Below, one piece after another: positions 12,261-24,081 of a stretch of 64,000 nucleotides of DNA. The position numbers and the translations under genes were made by a program. Location of the stretch: positions 2,707,501-2,771,500 of the forward strand of contig JAEOAD010002231.1 of the NCBI GenBank assembly GCA_036365145.1, given 5' to 3'. Numbering within the stretch: position 1 is the first letter of the stretch; each line of letters begins with the position of its first letter. A model generated the notes under the pieces. The model was not told the DNA's origin, ran no database searches, and worked only from the letters and a program-made list of their open reading frames with translations. The stretch comes from Orientallactaga sibirica. Taxonomy: Eukaryota; Chordata; Mammalia; Rodentia; Dipodidae.

Positions 12261-13989
12261 AAAACTTTCTTTTTTTAATTTTTTACAAAGCATATGATTT
12301 TAGAATGACCCTGACTAGTTGGCTAAATATTCCACTGGCAATTTAACTAATGACACTTGTTCACTTCATTTGCTTGGACTGCCTATTGATCCAAATAGCA
12401 CTTCAGTCTTATCGAAGGACATATCTATCTCATTGTTGTAGGGACACTTATTTACATCACTCCACATCACTTTCATTTCTGCCTCTCCCCATCTCCCATT
12501 GTAAAGTCCCGTATTTGTTGCAAAACTACTAGAATGTGAAGTCAGATACAGAGATGTCACAGAGTCTGATGCAGATACATCTATGGATGTTTAGTAATGC
12601 ACAAGGTTCACAAAAGAAGAGGAAAAATAAAAGAGGAGCATACTTTTTGCACAGGCAGGAAGAATCAATGGGATGGAGGGAAACTAACTTAAGGCCAGAG
12701 ACATGTTTTTTTTTTTTTTTTTCATCTGGTAACAAATATTTTAACCTCTTTTGCGTTATTGAGGATGATGTACTGGTCACCACACCAAAGCAGATGCCCC
12801 GGTATGTGGGTGGGGTGGGAGATCAACATCTTCAGTATGTTCTCTGTGGGATTACTAACACATTGAGTGTGTCATCACAAGGTGTAGCACATTTCCAACG
12901 CTGATTTTGAACAGAAGAGCCACTGAAACCAAAGTGCCCGTCATCTGGGGCATTATTTCTTCCTCTCCCAGTCCCCCAGCAAAGCACTTGAACTGAATAT
13001 TTTGGTAGAAATTGATGACAATCCCAAGAGCCATGTCTTTATAACATACTGTTCTCGTGATACAGACTTCCTTGTCCCTGTGTGCTAACCTTCCTCCCTT
13101 TTTCTACACAGTGAGAGTTCAGGTAGGTTCATAGAAGTTGGAGACTGAGAACCATATGCTCATTGAAATATTGATTACTTTTTGGAAAAGTATTTGATTT
13201 TTAATAAATAACAGGTGGTCAGATTATTATTATTATTATCAGAAAGTAAAAATAAACATATTCTCCCAGCTCCAGTCATCTTAAAAATGTCTAAAATAAG
13301 TGAGTGGCCTAGGCTATTGTCAAATTTCATCTGTCAGAAAGTCAGGCAGTCTTCCGTTGGGAGACTTTTACCTTAGTATTACATTGACATGCTGATAGTG
13401 ATTCAAGCACAGTTTGCCTTGACTTTGGCCACTCAGAAATGATTGGACTGACAACATAAGTGAACTCGGAGTGCTCTTTACATAAATTGCCATGGGAGAT
13501 CTTGTCTGCCTTATCACCACAACCATCTAAATAACTGAGAACAAAACACAGGAATAGAATGCAGACCCTCTATTTCTACATTGTGTACATACCAGTGTAA
13601 GATACTTGGAAATTCAGGAAATTGGAAATGGGAAAGAATAAGGATGGCCACAAACCTGATCAGATGACATGATGTCCATTCCATTATCTTACAGACAGAC
13701 AGGGGTTATGTCAATAGGCTTATTATCTCAATAAGGTGAAATTTATGAAACAATTCAAGAACTATTTAATCAAGCACATTTAATTTGGGAGTGTTATACC
13801 TCCTGCAGGAATCCATGGGTCTAGAATACTCAAGTTCTTCCAACTTTTTCTAATGGAAATCCACAAGGCTTTAAATTCATAAAATTAAGAAAGTCTGCTT
13901 TGAAACTTATCATATTAGTTCTTTGAAAATCATATTAGTTTTACTTGGCTATGCATGAATGTAGTACAATTATAAAAAAATTTTATTTA

Positions 13990-14534
13990 GTTATTTAGTT
14001 TTTATTTTTTTATATTATTCTAACTTTACATTCATAGAATTGGTTCCATTGTCCTCCTCCCTGTCCTCCCTCTTCCAAAGAAACCCTCATCAATGGGGAA
14101 TGTGGGTCATGCATTGTGGGGGTAGTCAAGAGTTCTGGGGGTAGGCCCCAGTCTCTGTGCATAAAGCCCCAACTTGTGACTCTAACAATCTTTCCGCCCC
14201 CTCTTCTGAGAATTTCCCTGAGCCATATTGGGGTCATTTTAGTTCTGCTTCAGTGATGAGGTTTTGGGAGCCTCTGTGTCTCTGGATATCTGGCTTAGTT
14301 GGAGTTGGATGTTCTCTGTGTTTATCTCCTTCAGCCTTTTTCTGGTGTTGTGATTGCCATAAGTGCTGTATTCTTGCCCTTCCCCTGTGTTGTTCTATGG
14401 TAGGCTGGTGAGGTGTGATTAGCTGATCCTCCTTCAGGTTCGTTGTCCATCTGAAAAAAAAGATAAGCAAAATTCTCCAACGGAAAGAGAAGTTAGTAAT
14501 AGAAAGAAGGGATGACCATAGATGTTTTGGAGGG
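13990..14534 (-). mobile_element. 5'-truncated L1, 3' end only
   Basis: Read on the - strand this is the 3' end of an L1, ending in an A-rich tail (T-rich at 13990-14020 on +). Both halves recur at 33.8-35.4 kb (14010-14340 against 35013-35369, and 14371-14534 against 33832-33995), where they are rearranged. Here the two halves are contiguous, so this copy shows the original order. Possible 11-bp direct repeats AATTTTATTTA lie at 13979-13989 and 14535-14545. Open frames inside are remnants of the L1 3' region and chance frames. Confidence 0.75.
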
Positions 14535-14559
14535 AATTTTATTTAAAAGGTTTACTTGT

Positions 14560-14770
14560 GGGCTGGGGAGATGGCTTAGCAGTTAAGGCACTTGCCTGCA
14601 AAGTCAAAGGAGGTTAGATTCCCCAGTACCCAGGTAAGCCAGATACACAAGGTGGCACATGCATCTGGAGTTTGTTTGCAGTCACTAGAAGCCCTGGTGT
14701 GTCCTTTATTTCTCTCTCTCAAATAAATAAATAAGTAAATAAATAAATAAAATATATTGAAAAGCATAAC
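14560..14770 (+). repeat. tRNA-derived SINE with 19-bp TSD
   Basis: Sense copy: GGCTGGGGAGATGGCTTAGC head, CACAAGGTGGCACATGC middle, TCTCTCTC and a long (AAAT)n tail. It is flanked by ATTTAAAAGG(T/G)TTACTTGT at 14541-14559 and 14771-14789 (one mismatch). The left duplication overlaps the end of the neighbouring L1, so the SINE landed right at the L1 border later. Confidence 0.92.
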
Positions 14771-15936
14771 ATTTAAAAGGGTTACTTGTAACCTTCCCTA
14801 AATTTTCCTCATTCCTCTATTCTAAATAACCTCATTCACCTTCCCATGGATAAACACTAACATCTTTCTCTGGTATATTTCCTGAGATGATTGAAAAATT
14901 TATATAGACGTGTATATATAATTATACATACAGGAATATACTATCGTGATTTCTAAAGCCATGATATTATAAGCAAAAATTTGGTTACTTAAACTCATAT
15001 AGCATTTAAAATTAACCGTGTTTACATTTTAAGCACAGTCGTGTTTACCAACCTTTGCCCATTCTATAATCATTAAGGTCATTTAATGCAGCAGTGTGAA
15101 AGCATAAGTTTTCATAGATATATGCTTTTTATTATAAATGTACTTTTCATTGAGGAAGGAAAAGCTGGATGTCACACAAAGAACAGAGAACAATAAGACC
15201 ATACATCATCTATCTATTATAATTGTTATGTGGAAGAACACTGTCTATTTTGTAAAGACCCACAGATTATAAAACACAAAGAAGACTGTAGAGCTGTACA
15301 TTGCCAATATGACGCAGGTGTATACCACATGAGGATATGAAACAATCCAGACATAACAGATGTGTTGACAGCTCTGAGTCCACACTGTGTTCTTCCTGAA
15401 CCACTGGGGTGTTTGCTATGTGTTACTTCAGTTTTCATATAGCCTTAGGAATTCTCAAGCCCTCCCCTAAGCCCAGTGGCTGAGTACTAGGAGTGAAGAT
15501 GAACCTTTCCTGGAAATAGTTGTTGTCAGTAAGACTCACTTGGACTCAATTGTTGCCATAGAAACAGTTCCTATATAGACCCATGCCTGACTGGAGTCAA
15601 TACCGAGTCCATATCTTATCTAGATTAACATCATCTGGTGATACCCACACAAGATTCATCATTAATCTTTACAATTCCTTAAAGCAAGGTTTCTCCATCT
15701 TGTCTTACTGTGTGTTCACCAGGATAGAACTGATTAAAGGACAGATTCCTGGCATTCAGTCTTATGCAAATATAATCTCTAGGAGAGAAGTCTGGGAATA
15801 AGTAGTTTTTAAATAGACTCCATGGACTTTTTGTAATTAACCAAGTAGGTAAATACTGCTGAAGTTAGGAACACATGTCCATTGTATATAGGGAGAAATT
15901 GTGAAAAACTTACTCAAAAAGGACAAAAATAAATTA

Positions 15937-16005
15937 ATTGTGGAGGCATAATTGAAGTTGTTATATAGCTTTGTGGAGGCATAATTCAAATTGTAGTTTA
16001 GCTTC
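15937..16005. repeat. two-copy tandem duplication, about 35 bp
   Basis: The unit TGTGGAGGCATAATTGAAGT...TATAGCTT is followed at once by TGTGGAGGCATAATTCAAAT...TTTAGCTT. There are two copies with several mismatches and no known family. Confidence 0.75.
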
Positions 16006-16077
16006 CAAATTTGTCTCATCATGTTACATTTCTGAAGATCACGAGTTCAGGCAAATTTGTAAAACTACAGTGATTTT

Positions 16078-16300
16078 TTTTTCTATTAAAGAGAGAGCTC
16101 TTTTTTTTTTTAATTTATTATGAGAGAGAGAGAGAAAGATTGGACATAGCAGGGCCTCTAGATAATGCAAACAAACCCCAGAAACATGTACTCATGCACT
16201 ACCTTGTGCATCTGGCTTTACATGGCTACTGGGGAATTGAACCCAGATCCTTATGTTTTCCAGACAAGTGTCTTAAGTGCTGAGTCATCTCTCCAGCTCA
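16078..16300 (-). repeat. tRNA-derived SINE, class 1
   Basis: Antisense copy with a GA-rich stretch, CTTGTGCATCTGGC and GAGTCATCTCTCCAGC. Short flanking repeats ACAGTGA occur at 16067 and 16301. Confidence 0.85.
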
Positions 16301-16320
16301 ACAGTGAATTTTTAAATGAC

Positions 16321-16525
16321 ATTTATTTATTTGCAAGTGCATGTGTGTGTGCGTGGGCACACGCATGTGGGGAGGGGCATACGTGGAGGACTTCTTGCTT
16401 TGGCAAATGAACTCTAGACACATGTGCCACTTTTTGTATCAACCTTTTGGATATTGGGGAGTTTGAATGTGAGCTAGCAAGCTTGAGAAGCAAGTGCCTT
16501 TAACTGCTGAGCCATCTCCCCAGCT
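16321..16525 (-). repeat. diverged tRNA-derived SINE
   Basis: An older antisense copy directly next to the previous one: TTGCAAGTGCATGTG..., ATTGGGGAGTTTGAA and CTGCTGAGCCATCTCCCCAGC. ATGACATTT is repeated on both sides (16316-16324 and 16526-16534). Confidence 0.75.
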
Positions 16526-17191
16526 ATGACATTTTTATTTTACAGACAACCCCAGATTTAGAAAGAACCATAAATCTGGGGAGCATCTTGCTCTCTTTAG
16601 ATTAGAATAATCATACTCAACCAGTGACAGCATCAAAAGGGGTCACATAATTCTAATAGAGAATATAGCAGGCTCTAGCCACTATTGCTAATGGGTAGAA
16701 GTATTTGGTTCTATATCTTTTAAATGCAGGGAATTTGATTAAAACAATGAGGAGGAAGGGATTAAAATTCAAAAATAATCAAGGTAAACCCTATCATTAA
16801 ATTTCTGTAAGTACTAAGGCTGTTCTCCCTACCCCTCCATGGCCACTGATAGTAATGAGAATAGGGTTTGTGTTCAAAGGAGACAGTTCTTCAGAATCTC
16901 CTTTCTGCTTAATAATGGCATACAGACAACAGGTTGGAACAAACAAAGTTTGATAAGACCAAGGCTTTTGATTTCATAGAATTAACCACCCCTTGGAACG
17001 TGAGGTTTTCTAAGAACATTAGAGAACCTAGTAGCCCACTCAAAGGAATTCATCATTCCCAATTTACAGTCAAGTGTTAGTAGATATTCTCATAGTTTTG
17101 AACTTTTGTGTCAGATTTCCTCACTACTTTATCATTAAAATGAATGAATATATGCCAGATATACTCAACAAAAGAATTGGAATTGTGATCT

Positions 17192-17315
17192 TTTGTTGTT
17201 TTGTTTTATTGAGACAGGAACTCATATAGCCAAGACTGATGTTGAACTCCTGATCATCCTGACCCTGCCTCCCAAGTGCTAGGATTACAGGTGTATGCTA
17301 CCATGCCAGGCTGGA
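17192..17315 (-). repeat. B1 SINE, antisense
   Basis: TTATTGAGACAGGAACTCAT, GAACTCCTGATCATCCTG, CTCCCAAGTGCTAGGATTAC and CTACCATGCCAGGCTGG form an antisense B1 of older type. Confidence 0.8.
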
Positions 17316-17959
17316 CTTCTGATTCTACTGTAAACTCTTGTCTTACCCTCACATTTTAAGTGATATTGAATCTCCATTGGAATTGCATGATAACTTATAT
17401 GCTTTGAGATGTGACTGAACTCGATTCATTCTAAATTTTAAAGGAAAATGTTTTTGGATAAATGCTTTGTGATTAACTTGAGGAATATAATGCTTTGATC
17501 AATATGGTAATTAAAAACTATTTTACTGTACTGTATCAAATTACCATGAACTTCATCATGTAACATGTTTAACATTATGTAGCATATTTAATAAAGCAAA
17601 CTTAAATACATACTGACAAACTTTAGATGTCATATGCATAAGAGCATATACACTTTTTTTCAAAATTATCTTTGGGACAATAGGTAAAGCATTTACAGGT
17701 CACTGACCCAGTTGTTACAAGCATCGGGATCATAGTTGGTAATTAGAAACAAAAGGCTGAATCACCGCCTATGGAATCCTGAGTGAAGGCTCAAACTAGT
17801 GCTCTAAGAAACCTGAAACTGTGCATCCTGCACATCCATTATAAAATATGGGAACATTTTCCCTCACCTTGAATGTAGTTCACTCCTGACTTGATGTCCG
17901 TGAATCTTCAAAGTTCTTGCTTAGAGATAATGGTAGCAAGGAAGAAGAGACGGCCTTTG

Positions 17960-18235
17960 CAAGCAGTGGACAATGTTTAATTTTGAAATGCACACCTTAA
18001 GAATGGGGACCCACTGTAGAAGAAGTGGTGGAAAGATTGTAAGAGCCACAGGGTAGATAGGAATACCCTGAGGCACGGTTTCCTGGCTGCCCCATAGGGA
18101 CTGACTGAGGCCTTCATGACCACACAGTAAATCCCACAACCCACTGAGGAGGGCCCCAAGGAAATAGGAGCAGAGGCAAGAGGATAAAAGAGTAAAACTT
18201 GTTATATATAAAATAAGTTAAAAAGTAAGAAAGAA
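17960..18235 (+). mobile_element. L1 3'-UTR fragment
   Basis: The words GTGGAAAGATTGTAAGAGCC, ACCCTGAGGCAC, ACTGAGGCCTTCATGACC and CCCACTGAGGAGGGCCCC, then an A-rich end, match the 3' region of rodent L1 elements and recur in part near 40285 and 62855. It is non-coding. Confidence 0.65.
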
Positions 18236-20323
18236 AAGGGTTCCCGCATATTCATTGAAACTATAGAGCAATCATGTGGAGCATCATGACAAGGAAAATT
18301 AATCTTTTCTCGAAGGAGTTCAGTTCAGCCTGTCTGATCTAGATTCCCAGATGGAATTGCCAACCCTGCTGTGCTCTGTATTATGGTCCCAAAGCCTTAA
18401 GATACATTCCTCTCCATAGGCCTTCCCTGTTACTGCCTTCATCCACTCAAATGTTTTTCATTCCCACAGCTGGGTTGTCCCCTGAAGGCTTTCTTCTGCC
18501 TGCCCAGCTGATGACGTTTTTCTGGCTCCAGCTAACTTCCGAGATTGTTAAAAACAGTGCTTGAGGGGACAAACGATTGTCCGGATTAAAACAACAACAA
18601 AACTAGGTCGGTCTTGCAAGAATCCGGATGGGTGGCCACACCACATGAACACTGTGTGATGTTGCTCCCTTCATTTTTTTCCTCCTCCTCATGAAACAGG
18701 AACAACATCATTGTTTTGAGAACTTAGGAGTTAAACTAAGGTACTAGTTGCAGTCAAAGGTCTATTCAGTGGCCAGTGTGGCAGAGATACTTGAAACATT
18801 TCTCCTTACTTCATTATGCCTAGAAATTGGACATTTATCTGTATTTTTGAAGAGATGCACATTTTTTTTAAAGTAAGAATAAATTAAGTCCTAAATACAA
18901 GCCTGAGTTAATAGGTCCTTTCCCCATGCAATTTGGTGAATAATTGGGGAAATAAAGGCTCAATTAGTTCAAATACTTTGCTAATTTGAATACTATTTAA
19001 TTGTCATTATTCACAAGTGGGATGCTGCTAATGATTCTAGTTTACGTGAGGTTTAAATGGATCTAAAACTGATGTGAAGAAAAAGAATGTGTTAAAAGTC
19101 TTGCCATTTTATCACCGTTTCTTGCCAATGTTCTGTCTTTCCAACAGCTGCAGCAGAACTTGCTGCTGGTATTAGAAAGCTATCTGGCCAAATTTATTTT
19201 TCTAATCTCTGTATTGGGCTCAGAGATTGCCAGTACATCACCGTGTCTGCATGTGCTAAGCCCTCACTATGACAAGCTTAGTCTTGACATCTCACAGTGA
19301 GGCCTGAAGCCGCACCAAGGCACAACAGCCTCACTCTCCACTACTGAGCACACTATGTATTCCAGAAGTTACTTAAGGCTATCTCATTCCATTGCTAACA
19401 GCGTAATTGATGATTCCAAGCAAGCACAGCAAAAACGGCTTGAAATCCTTTATACCAAAAAGGAATGCTAACTTTGAATGGCTTTGTTTTCAAGCTGTGT
19501 CCAATGTGTACACTGTCTCTTTAGTTCTTGTCATGGCTGTGATGAGTACTAGCACTGCTGTTTGTAGAACACACTCTATTTTTAGACTAGAAGGGAGTTG
19601 GGCCAATGTCTTTGCTTTTTGGCCTGATCCTAGACAGCTCTCATGCATTCTTAGTTTATGGCTAAACCTCTGCTATTATTAGGTATCTCAGATTAATTTA
19701 TTTCCTATTTGTGCCCGAGGCTAGATAATGAATGATTCTGGATACCCACAATATCAAATTTCTGACTCAATTGTGGGACTTTTTAGTAGAGATAGAGATA
19801 AGGTTTTTCCTCAGATCTGTCTCTTGATCATCAGTGTCCTGCAAAGACTATCACTGGTACTTATGCACAAAAAGAAACTTATCTAGTCTCTTCTCCTAAA
19901 GTCCAAGTAAACAAAGAGTATATGATGCACTATTATTATTTTCACATTCAAAAAATAGCAGCCTCTTTTCACCTCTAAAATAAGTACCAGGTAAGCGTAT
20001 CATTTATTTCATTAAATGGAAACTTTGAGTAAGGTTCTCAAACTCACTTTTTGTTTTTCATGGGGCTATCACATGGGACTAAGTAACAGCCTTTGGAGAC
20101 CAAAGTAAATAGGAAATAAGTATTTTTTTATCTTCAAGTTTCCAAATGGCAGTTTAATTGCTGTATATAACTCCCACCAGCCATCTATTCCTTGCCATGG
20201 CCATCACTGTTCCAGGGTTTCCCCTAGCCATTGTTAAGTGAGTTCCTGCCTCTCTGCCTGCCTGGGTCCCTTTTCCATGCTCTCCTACTGTGACACCATT
20301 CCCAGACATTTTGAAGGGATTTT

Positions 20324-20333
<10 letters not shown>

Positions 20334-20365
<32 letters not shown>
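20334..20365. repeat. (CA)n microsatellite
   Basis: About 16 uninterrupted CA units after TTTTTATA. Confidence 0.95.
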
Positions 20366-20367
<2 letters not shown>

Positions 20368-20377
20368 GGCAAGTAAG

Positions 20378-20436
20378 AGGGCATATAGCTCAGTGGTAGA
20401 GCATTTTAGTGCAAAATGGCAAGCTGCAGAGCCCTT
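20378..20436 (+). repeat. ID-type SINE fragment
   Basis: GGGCATATAGCTCAGTGGTAGAGCATTTTAGTGC has a tRNA-Ala-like A box as in rodent ID elements. The B-box half is degenerate and there is no cloverleaf, so it is not a tRNA gene. Confidence 0.6.
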
Positions 20437-21080
20437 ATATTTGTGTTGAAATACTTGTTTAAAATACTTTACTGGAAAATAATGTATCAATGCTAAAACC
20501 ATGTGAATTGCTATTAATAGGGTAGAGACATATTTTCTCATGTTTTATGTATAATTGCTGATGGTTATGCCAAAAGAGCTTCATGGCTAAGTAAGTTTGT
20601 GCTAGGGGGTAACTGATTTTGGAAGACATGCCTCCAGATATCACTTGCTTTCTCTCAATCTTGGTTTATTCAATTTATTTAATTTTTCCTTAAAACATAC
20701 ATACAGTTTGTAGAGCCAAGAATTTCTGAAGCTTAAGAGAATCCCTATAATAAAATTTTGCATTTAAATTATTAGAATTTATTTTAACATTTCCAAAATA
20801 CTCCTACTAAGATTTATATCATGGCATTCAGTTTTCCATGTACATGAACAACATATTAATAACCTTTAATATTTGAAACAAATCATAAATTCTCTACTGT
20901 GTCATTTCTACTTCAAACTAAAAACAGCATTAAACTATATTTCCATCAACATAATTTGTTTTAGAACAAAAGATCTCCTTAAAATAATAATTATGAGAAT
21001 TTTGCTGTGATCCCATTTAAAATCAGGATTACTGTGTATACCCCTTTTTCTAACGTCATCTGAAAAAATTGTCATTTAAA

Positions 21081-21338
21081 TTTTTAAAAATTATTTTATT
21101 TATTTTTTGGAGAGAGACATAGAGAGAGACAGACAGAGAGGACGAAGGAGACAGAGTATGGGTGCACCAGCAGTCTCAGCTGCTGAGAACGAAATCCAGA
21201 TGTGTGTGCCCCCTTGTGGGCAAGTGCGGCATTGCGCCCTTGCGACACTTTGCATCTGGCTAAAGGGAGATTGGAACCCGGTTCTTACACTGAGCAGGCA
21301 GGCGCCTTAACCTCTAAGCCATCTCTCCAGCCTAAAAG
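21081..21338 (-). repeat. tRNA-derived SINE, class 2
   Basis: Antisense. It shares the head of the class 1 SINE (complement TCTAAGCCATCTCTCCAGCC) but has a different middle: ACGAAATCCAGATGTGTG, CCCCCTTGTGGGCAAGTGCG, GCATCTGGCTAAAGG. Sister copies lie at 40506 and 44166. GTCATTTAAA / GTCATTTTAAA flank it. Confidence 0.85.
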
Positions 21339-22367
21339 TGTCATTTTAAAGTTTTCAATTTTCCATTAATTGAGAATGGGGAATAAATGATAGTTTTCCA
21401 CATTTTTATGCATAAATAAAATTCTTTTTACCATTCTAGACTTTTTAGGGATAGAACCAATTATTCTATATTCAGAATATCTAGAGGATTTGTTCTTTGA
21501 GTTGTAAATAGCACATGATGTTTTAGGAGGCACATGTTTATTTCTGTTGAAAGAAGATGTCCTATTTTTTTAGAAAGGAAAGAAGCTTGTAAGACATCAA
21601 ATGTTTCTTGCAAAACAGTTTGATGAAATAAATGTAAATGAATCAGAAACATGTGAATTGTGTTTCAGTTACAATTAATGGGTTTAAATATGAAGGGGGT
21701 AAAATGCTTGGGGGAAAGAGTGTGGCAAGGCGGGAAGTGACATTTGTTTTGTTTTCATCAGTTTGGGGTTCTTGAAAAATAGCCTACTACTATGACTTCA
21801 GCTTCATTCAGATTCTCTAAAGCCTAATTATGGAAATGCAAAGAGGGACAATAATATACAAATTCATCTTATACATCTTTATCTGGATCCAAGTCATATA
21901 CATTAAACATTGCCACTGTGCAATCCTTAAAAATCACTTTCAATGTGAAGTTAGTGGTTTATCAATGTAATTCTTCTTTTTAGAATAAATGAGACATTGT
22001 AATGATGTAAAAATAGATTGTTTTCCTCAGTCACTCATAAACATCTTTACTTCCTCTTTTTAATTGATGATGATCAGACAAATGCAGAACATGTGGAGCC
22101 AAATGTGTGCAGACATATACACAGGACAAGCATGGTGAGAAGCAATGTGGGAAGAAGTAGAGGGTGGAAGAGTGAGATAAAAAAAGAGATAGAAAAAAAT
22201 GGCAATGTTTCCTAGACCTGACTAATTATTTCAGATTCAAAGATATTTTCCATAGTTTCAAACTCACATTTTTCATGGAATCAGAGCTTTTAATAAATAT
22301 ATTTTGTGTTTTTAATTAAATGTTATGTATTACCCTGAAAATAAGAAAAACAAAATTGACCTAAAAA

Positions 22368-22525
22368 ATGCTGAGTATGATGGTACACACTTCTAATCAT
22401 AGCTCTCAAGAGGCAGAGACAGAGGGTCACTGCAGTCCAGGGCCAATTTAGTCTACACAGTGAGGTCCAGGCTAGCTAGTGTTACATAGCAGGAAGACTT
22501 TGTCTCAAGAAAAAAAAAAAAAAAA
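22368..22525 (+). repeat. B1 SINE, diverged
   Basis: GCTGAGTATGATGGTACACAC, TTCTAATCATAGC, GAGGCAGAGACAGAGGGTCA and GACTTTGTCTCAAGAAAAAA form an old B1 whose A-rich tail leads straight into the GGAA repeat. Confidence 0.75.
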
Positions 22526-22640
22526 GGAGGGAGAGATGGAGGGAGGGAGGGAGGGAGGGAGGAAGGAAGGAAGGAAGGAAGGAAGGAAGGAAGGAAGGAA
22601 GGAAGGAAGGAAGGAAGGAAGGAAGGGAAGGGAAGGAAGA
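22526..22640. repeat. (GGGA)n/(GGAA)n microsatellite
   Basis: About 110 bp of GGGA then GGAA units growing out of the B1 tail. The long frames across it on both strands are artefacts of the 4-bp repeat. Confidence 0.95.
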
Positions 22641-22889
22641 CAAAATAGAACAATGAAGAAAAGTAACACAAGACTTAAAAATAAGTATTATTGTGTCAAA
22701 ATGTTGTTTGATGGTGACATCTCAGTCCCTAAAAACAGGGACATATTAAATGTTTCAAAACTTCCAAGAGGCAAGTTGTACACCATTGGAATATACATAT
22801 TTTACTTTTATTTTCTGAGTAGTAACTTAGGCACCGCAGAAGTAGTTTTCAGAACTTACCCCTTGGGGGAGAAACGTCTCAGCAGTCTT

Positions 22890-23395
22890 TTCTGAACGCA
22901 CTGAAGGCTTGCTGTAGGGCTGTGTGTGGACAGCCCTCTGGCCTCCTGAGAGCTGCTTGTATAATTAATCCAGTGTCTCCAGCTATCTGTACCACTATGG
23001 TTGCTTAGTGTGAGGAGCTGGAATCAGGACACTGTTCCTCTTTTATTGGTGCCAGACAGTTCATTTATCTTCCAGACGAGTTTCTCCTTACTTTTCACAG
23101 GCAGGGGCAGTGAGGAGTTGCTCTTAAAATTATTTTCTGCATAATTGGGCAGGAGATATGTTTTAACTCCTGGCTCAGCTCTTTGATTTAACATTCGGTC
23201 GTCTTTCAGTATTAGATGGGAAACGGGCCTGTCGATGACTGTTGCACGTGTGTTCAAGTAGGGGCCATACAACAATTTGCTGGGTCAAAAACAAAACAAA
23301 ACACAAAAAGAAACATCAACTCTCAGTCAGAAGTTGAGTCAATGAAAACAGACAAGGAGTGTCAACTTCATCTTTGTCGCCATCAAAATTCAGTA
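22890..23395. other. unique stretch upstream of exon 2
   Basis: No repeat family is recognised between the GGAA tract area and the B4 SINE. The stretch is slightly richer in G+C and CpG than its surroundings. No exon signal is convincing. Confidence 0.4.
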
Positions 23396-23745
23396 CTGGG
23401 CATGAGAGATGGCTTCCTGAGCCTGTCTGCAGGTACCAGCAACTGCAGCAGCTTGAATCTCTGGGTCCCACAGAAGTGTTTGGCATGGCCGCATGAACCT
23501 GTAACCCCAGTCCTGCATAGAGAAGAAAAGATGAGGAAATCTCTGAGTCTCTCAAAAATAGCAACTAAGATATCACTAATAAACTCCATGTCAAACAAGA
23601 AAGGACAGAAGAGCAAGGATGCCCCAAGATTTTGCTTTGCCCAGCACAAAGAAGCAATTCCCTATCCCTTCAGGCCAGAGTGGGGCACTGCAAGGTCAAA
23701 TATACATTCATGCCCCCAACACACACACACACACATATACCATCC
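23396..23745 (+). repeat. B4-like SINE
   Basis: GGCATGAGAGATGGCTTCCTGAG start, then TGGGTCCCACAGAAGTGTTTGG, CATGAACCTGTAACCCCAG and an end in (CA)n. This is the layout of a rodent B4 element with its CA-rich 3' end. The middle is diverged, so the right border is approximate. It lies less than 200 bp before exon 2. Confidence 0.5.
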
Positions 23746-23930
23746 ACATTGTATACAAACAGGCAAAAAAAAAAAAATCCCAAAAACCTGTATGCATAAA
23801 GTACTCAATTAAGGATCATCTTGATGGAGGACTGCTATTAATTACATTACTTGGCTGGGCACCTGTGACTCCCTTTTCCTCTAACAGGAGCTCACCCTTT
23901 GCTTTTGGTGCTTTTTCCACTCTGTGACAG

Positions 23931-24081
23931 GCCTATCCTTGCAGCAGTGATAAAGAATGTGAAGTTGGAAGATACTGCCACAGTCCCCACCAAGGGCCAT
24001 CAGCTTGCATGGTGTGTCGGAGAAAAAAGAAGCGATGCCATAGGGATGGCATGTGCTGCCCTGGTACCCGCTGTAATAATG
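23931..24081 (+). CDS. DKK2: DKK2 exon 2: first cysteine-rich domain
   Basis: Coding exon of Dickkopf-2, a secreted glycoprotein that modulates Wnt/beta-catenin signalling through LRP5/6 and Kremen. The acceptor is TGTGACAG/GCC and the donor G/GTAAGG. It enters in phase 0 and ends after one base of a Gly codon, encoding 50 residues plus that base (about residues 75-124 if exon 1 has the human length). The translation begins AYPCSSDKECEVGRYC and contains nine of the ten cysteines of domain 1 (DKK_N), plus a basic RRKKKRC stretch that resembles a proprotein-convertase site. Compared with human DKK2 from memory, a Ser is Pro in HQGPSAC and a Ser is Gly in CCPGTRC; both lie between cysteines and all cysteines are kept. 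No stop or frameshift. Confidence 0.97.

Larger units (their letters stand above)
1..23930 (+). other. DKK2: DKK2 intron 1, 3' part
   Basis: Everything upstream of the first recognisable DKK2 exon is read as the downstream end of intron 1. No exon 1 signal-peptide frame and no CpG-rich promoter is visible, and human DKK2 has a very long first intron (from memory). The intron ends in a pyrimidine-rich stretch and TGTGACAG, with a possible branch point CTAAC at 23881. It holds the SINEs, L1 pieces and DNA-transposon fossils listed separately. Between them (about 1-1670, 1820-3650, 7910-9320, 9590-11520, 12270-13980, 18240-20330, 20440-21070 and 21340-22360) I see only A+T-rich unique sequence with no coding signal. 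Confidence 0.8.

Noticed and set aside
20378..20436. tRNA-like sequence TAGCTCAGTGGTAGAGC
   Set aside because: An A box only; the B-box half and cloverleaf pairing are lost, which fits an ID SINE fragment.
22479..22895. 138-residue open frame
   Set aside because: Most of it is the (GGAA)n repeat and a B1 tail; no protein family and no splice context.
23216..23927. Several long frames just before DKK2 exon 2
   Set aside because: They run through a B4-like SINE and a CA run and cross the real splice acceptor; no conserved protein words.
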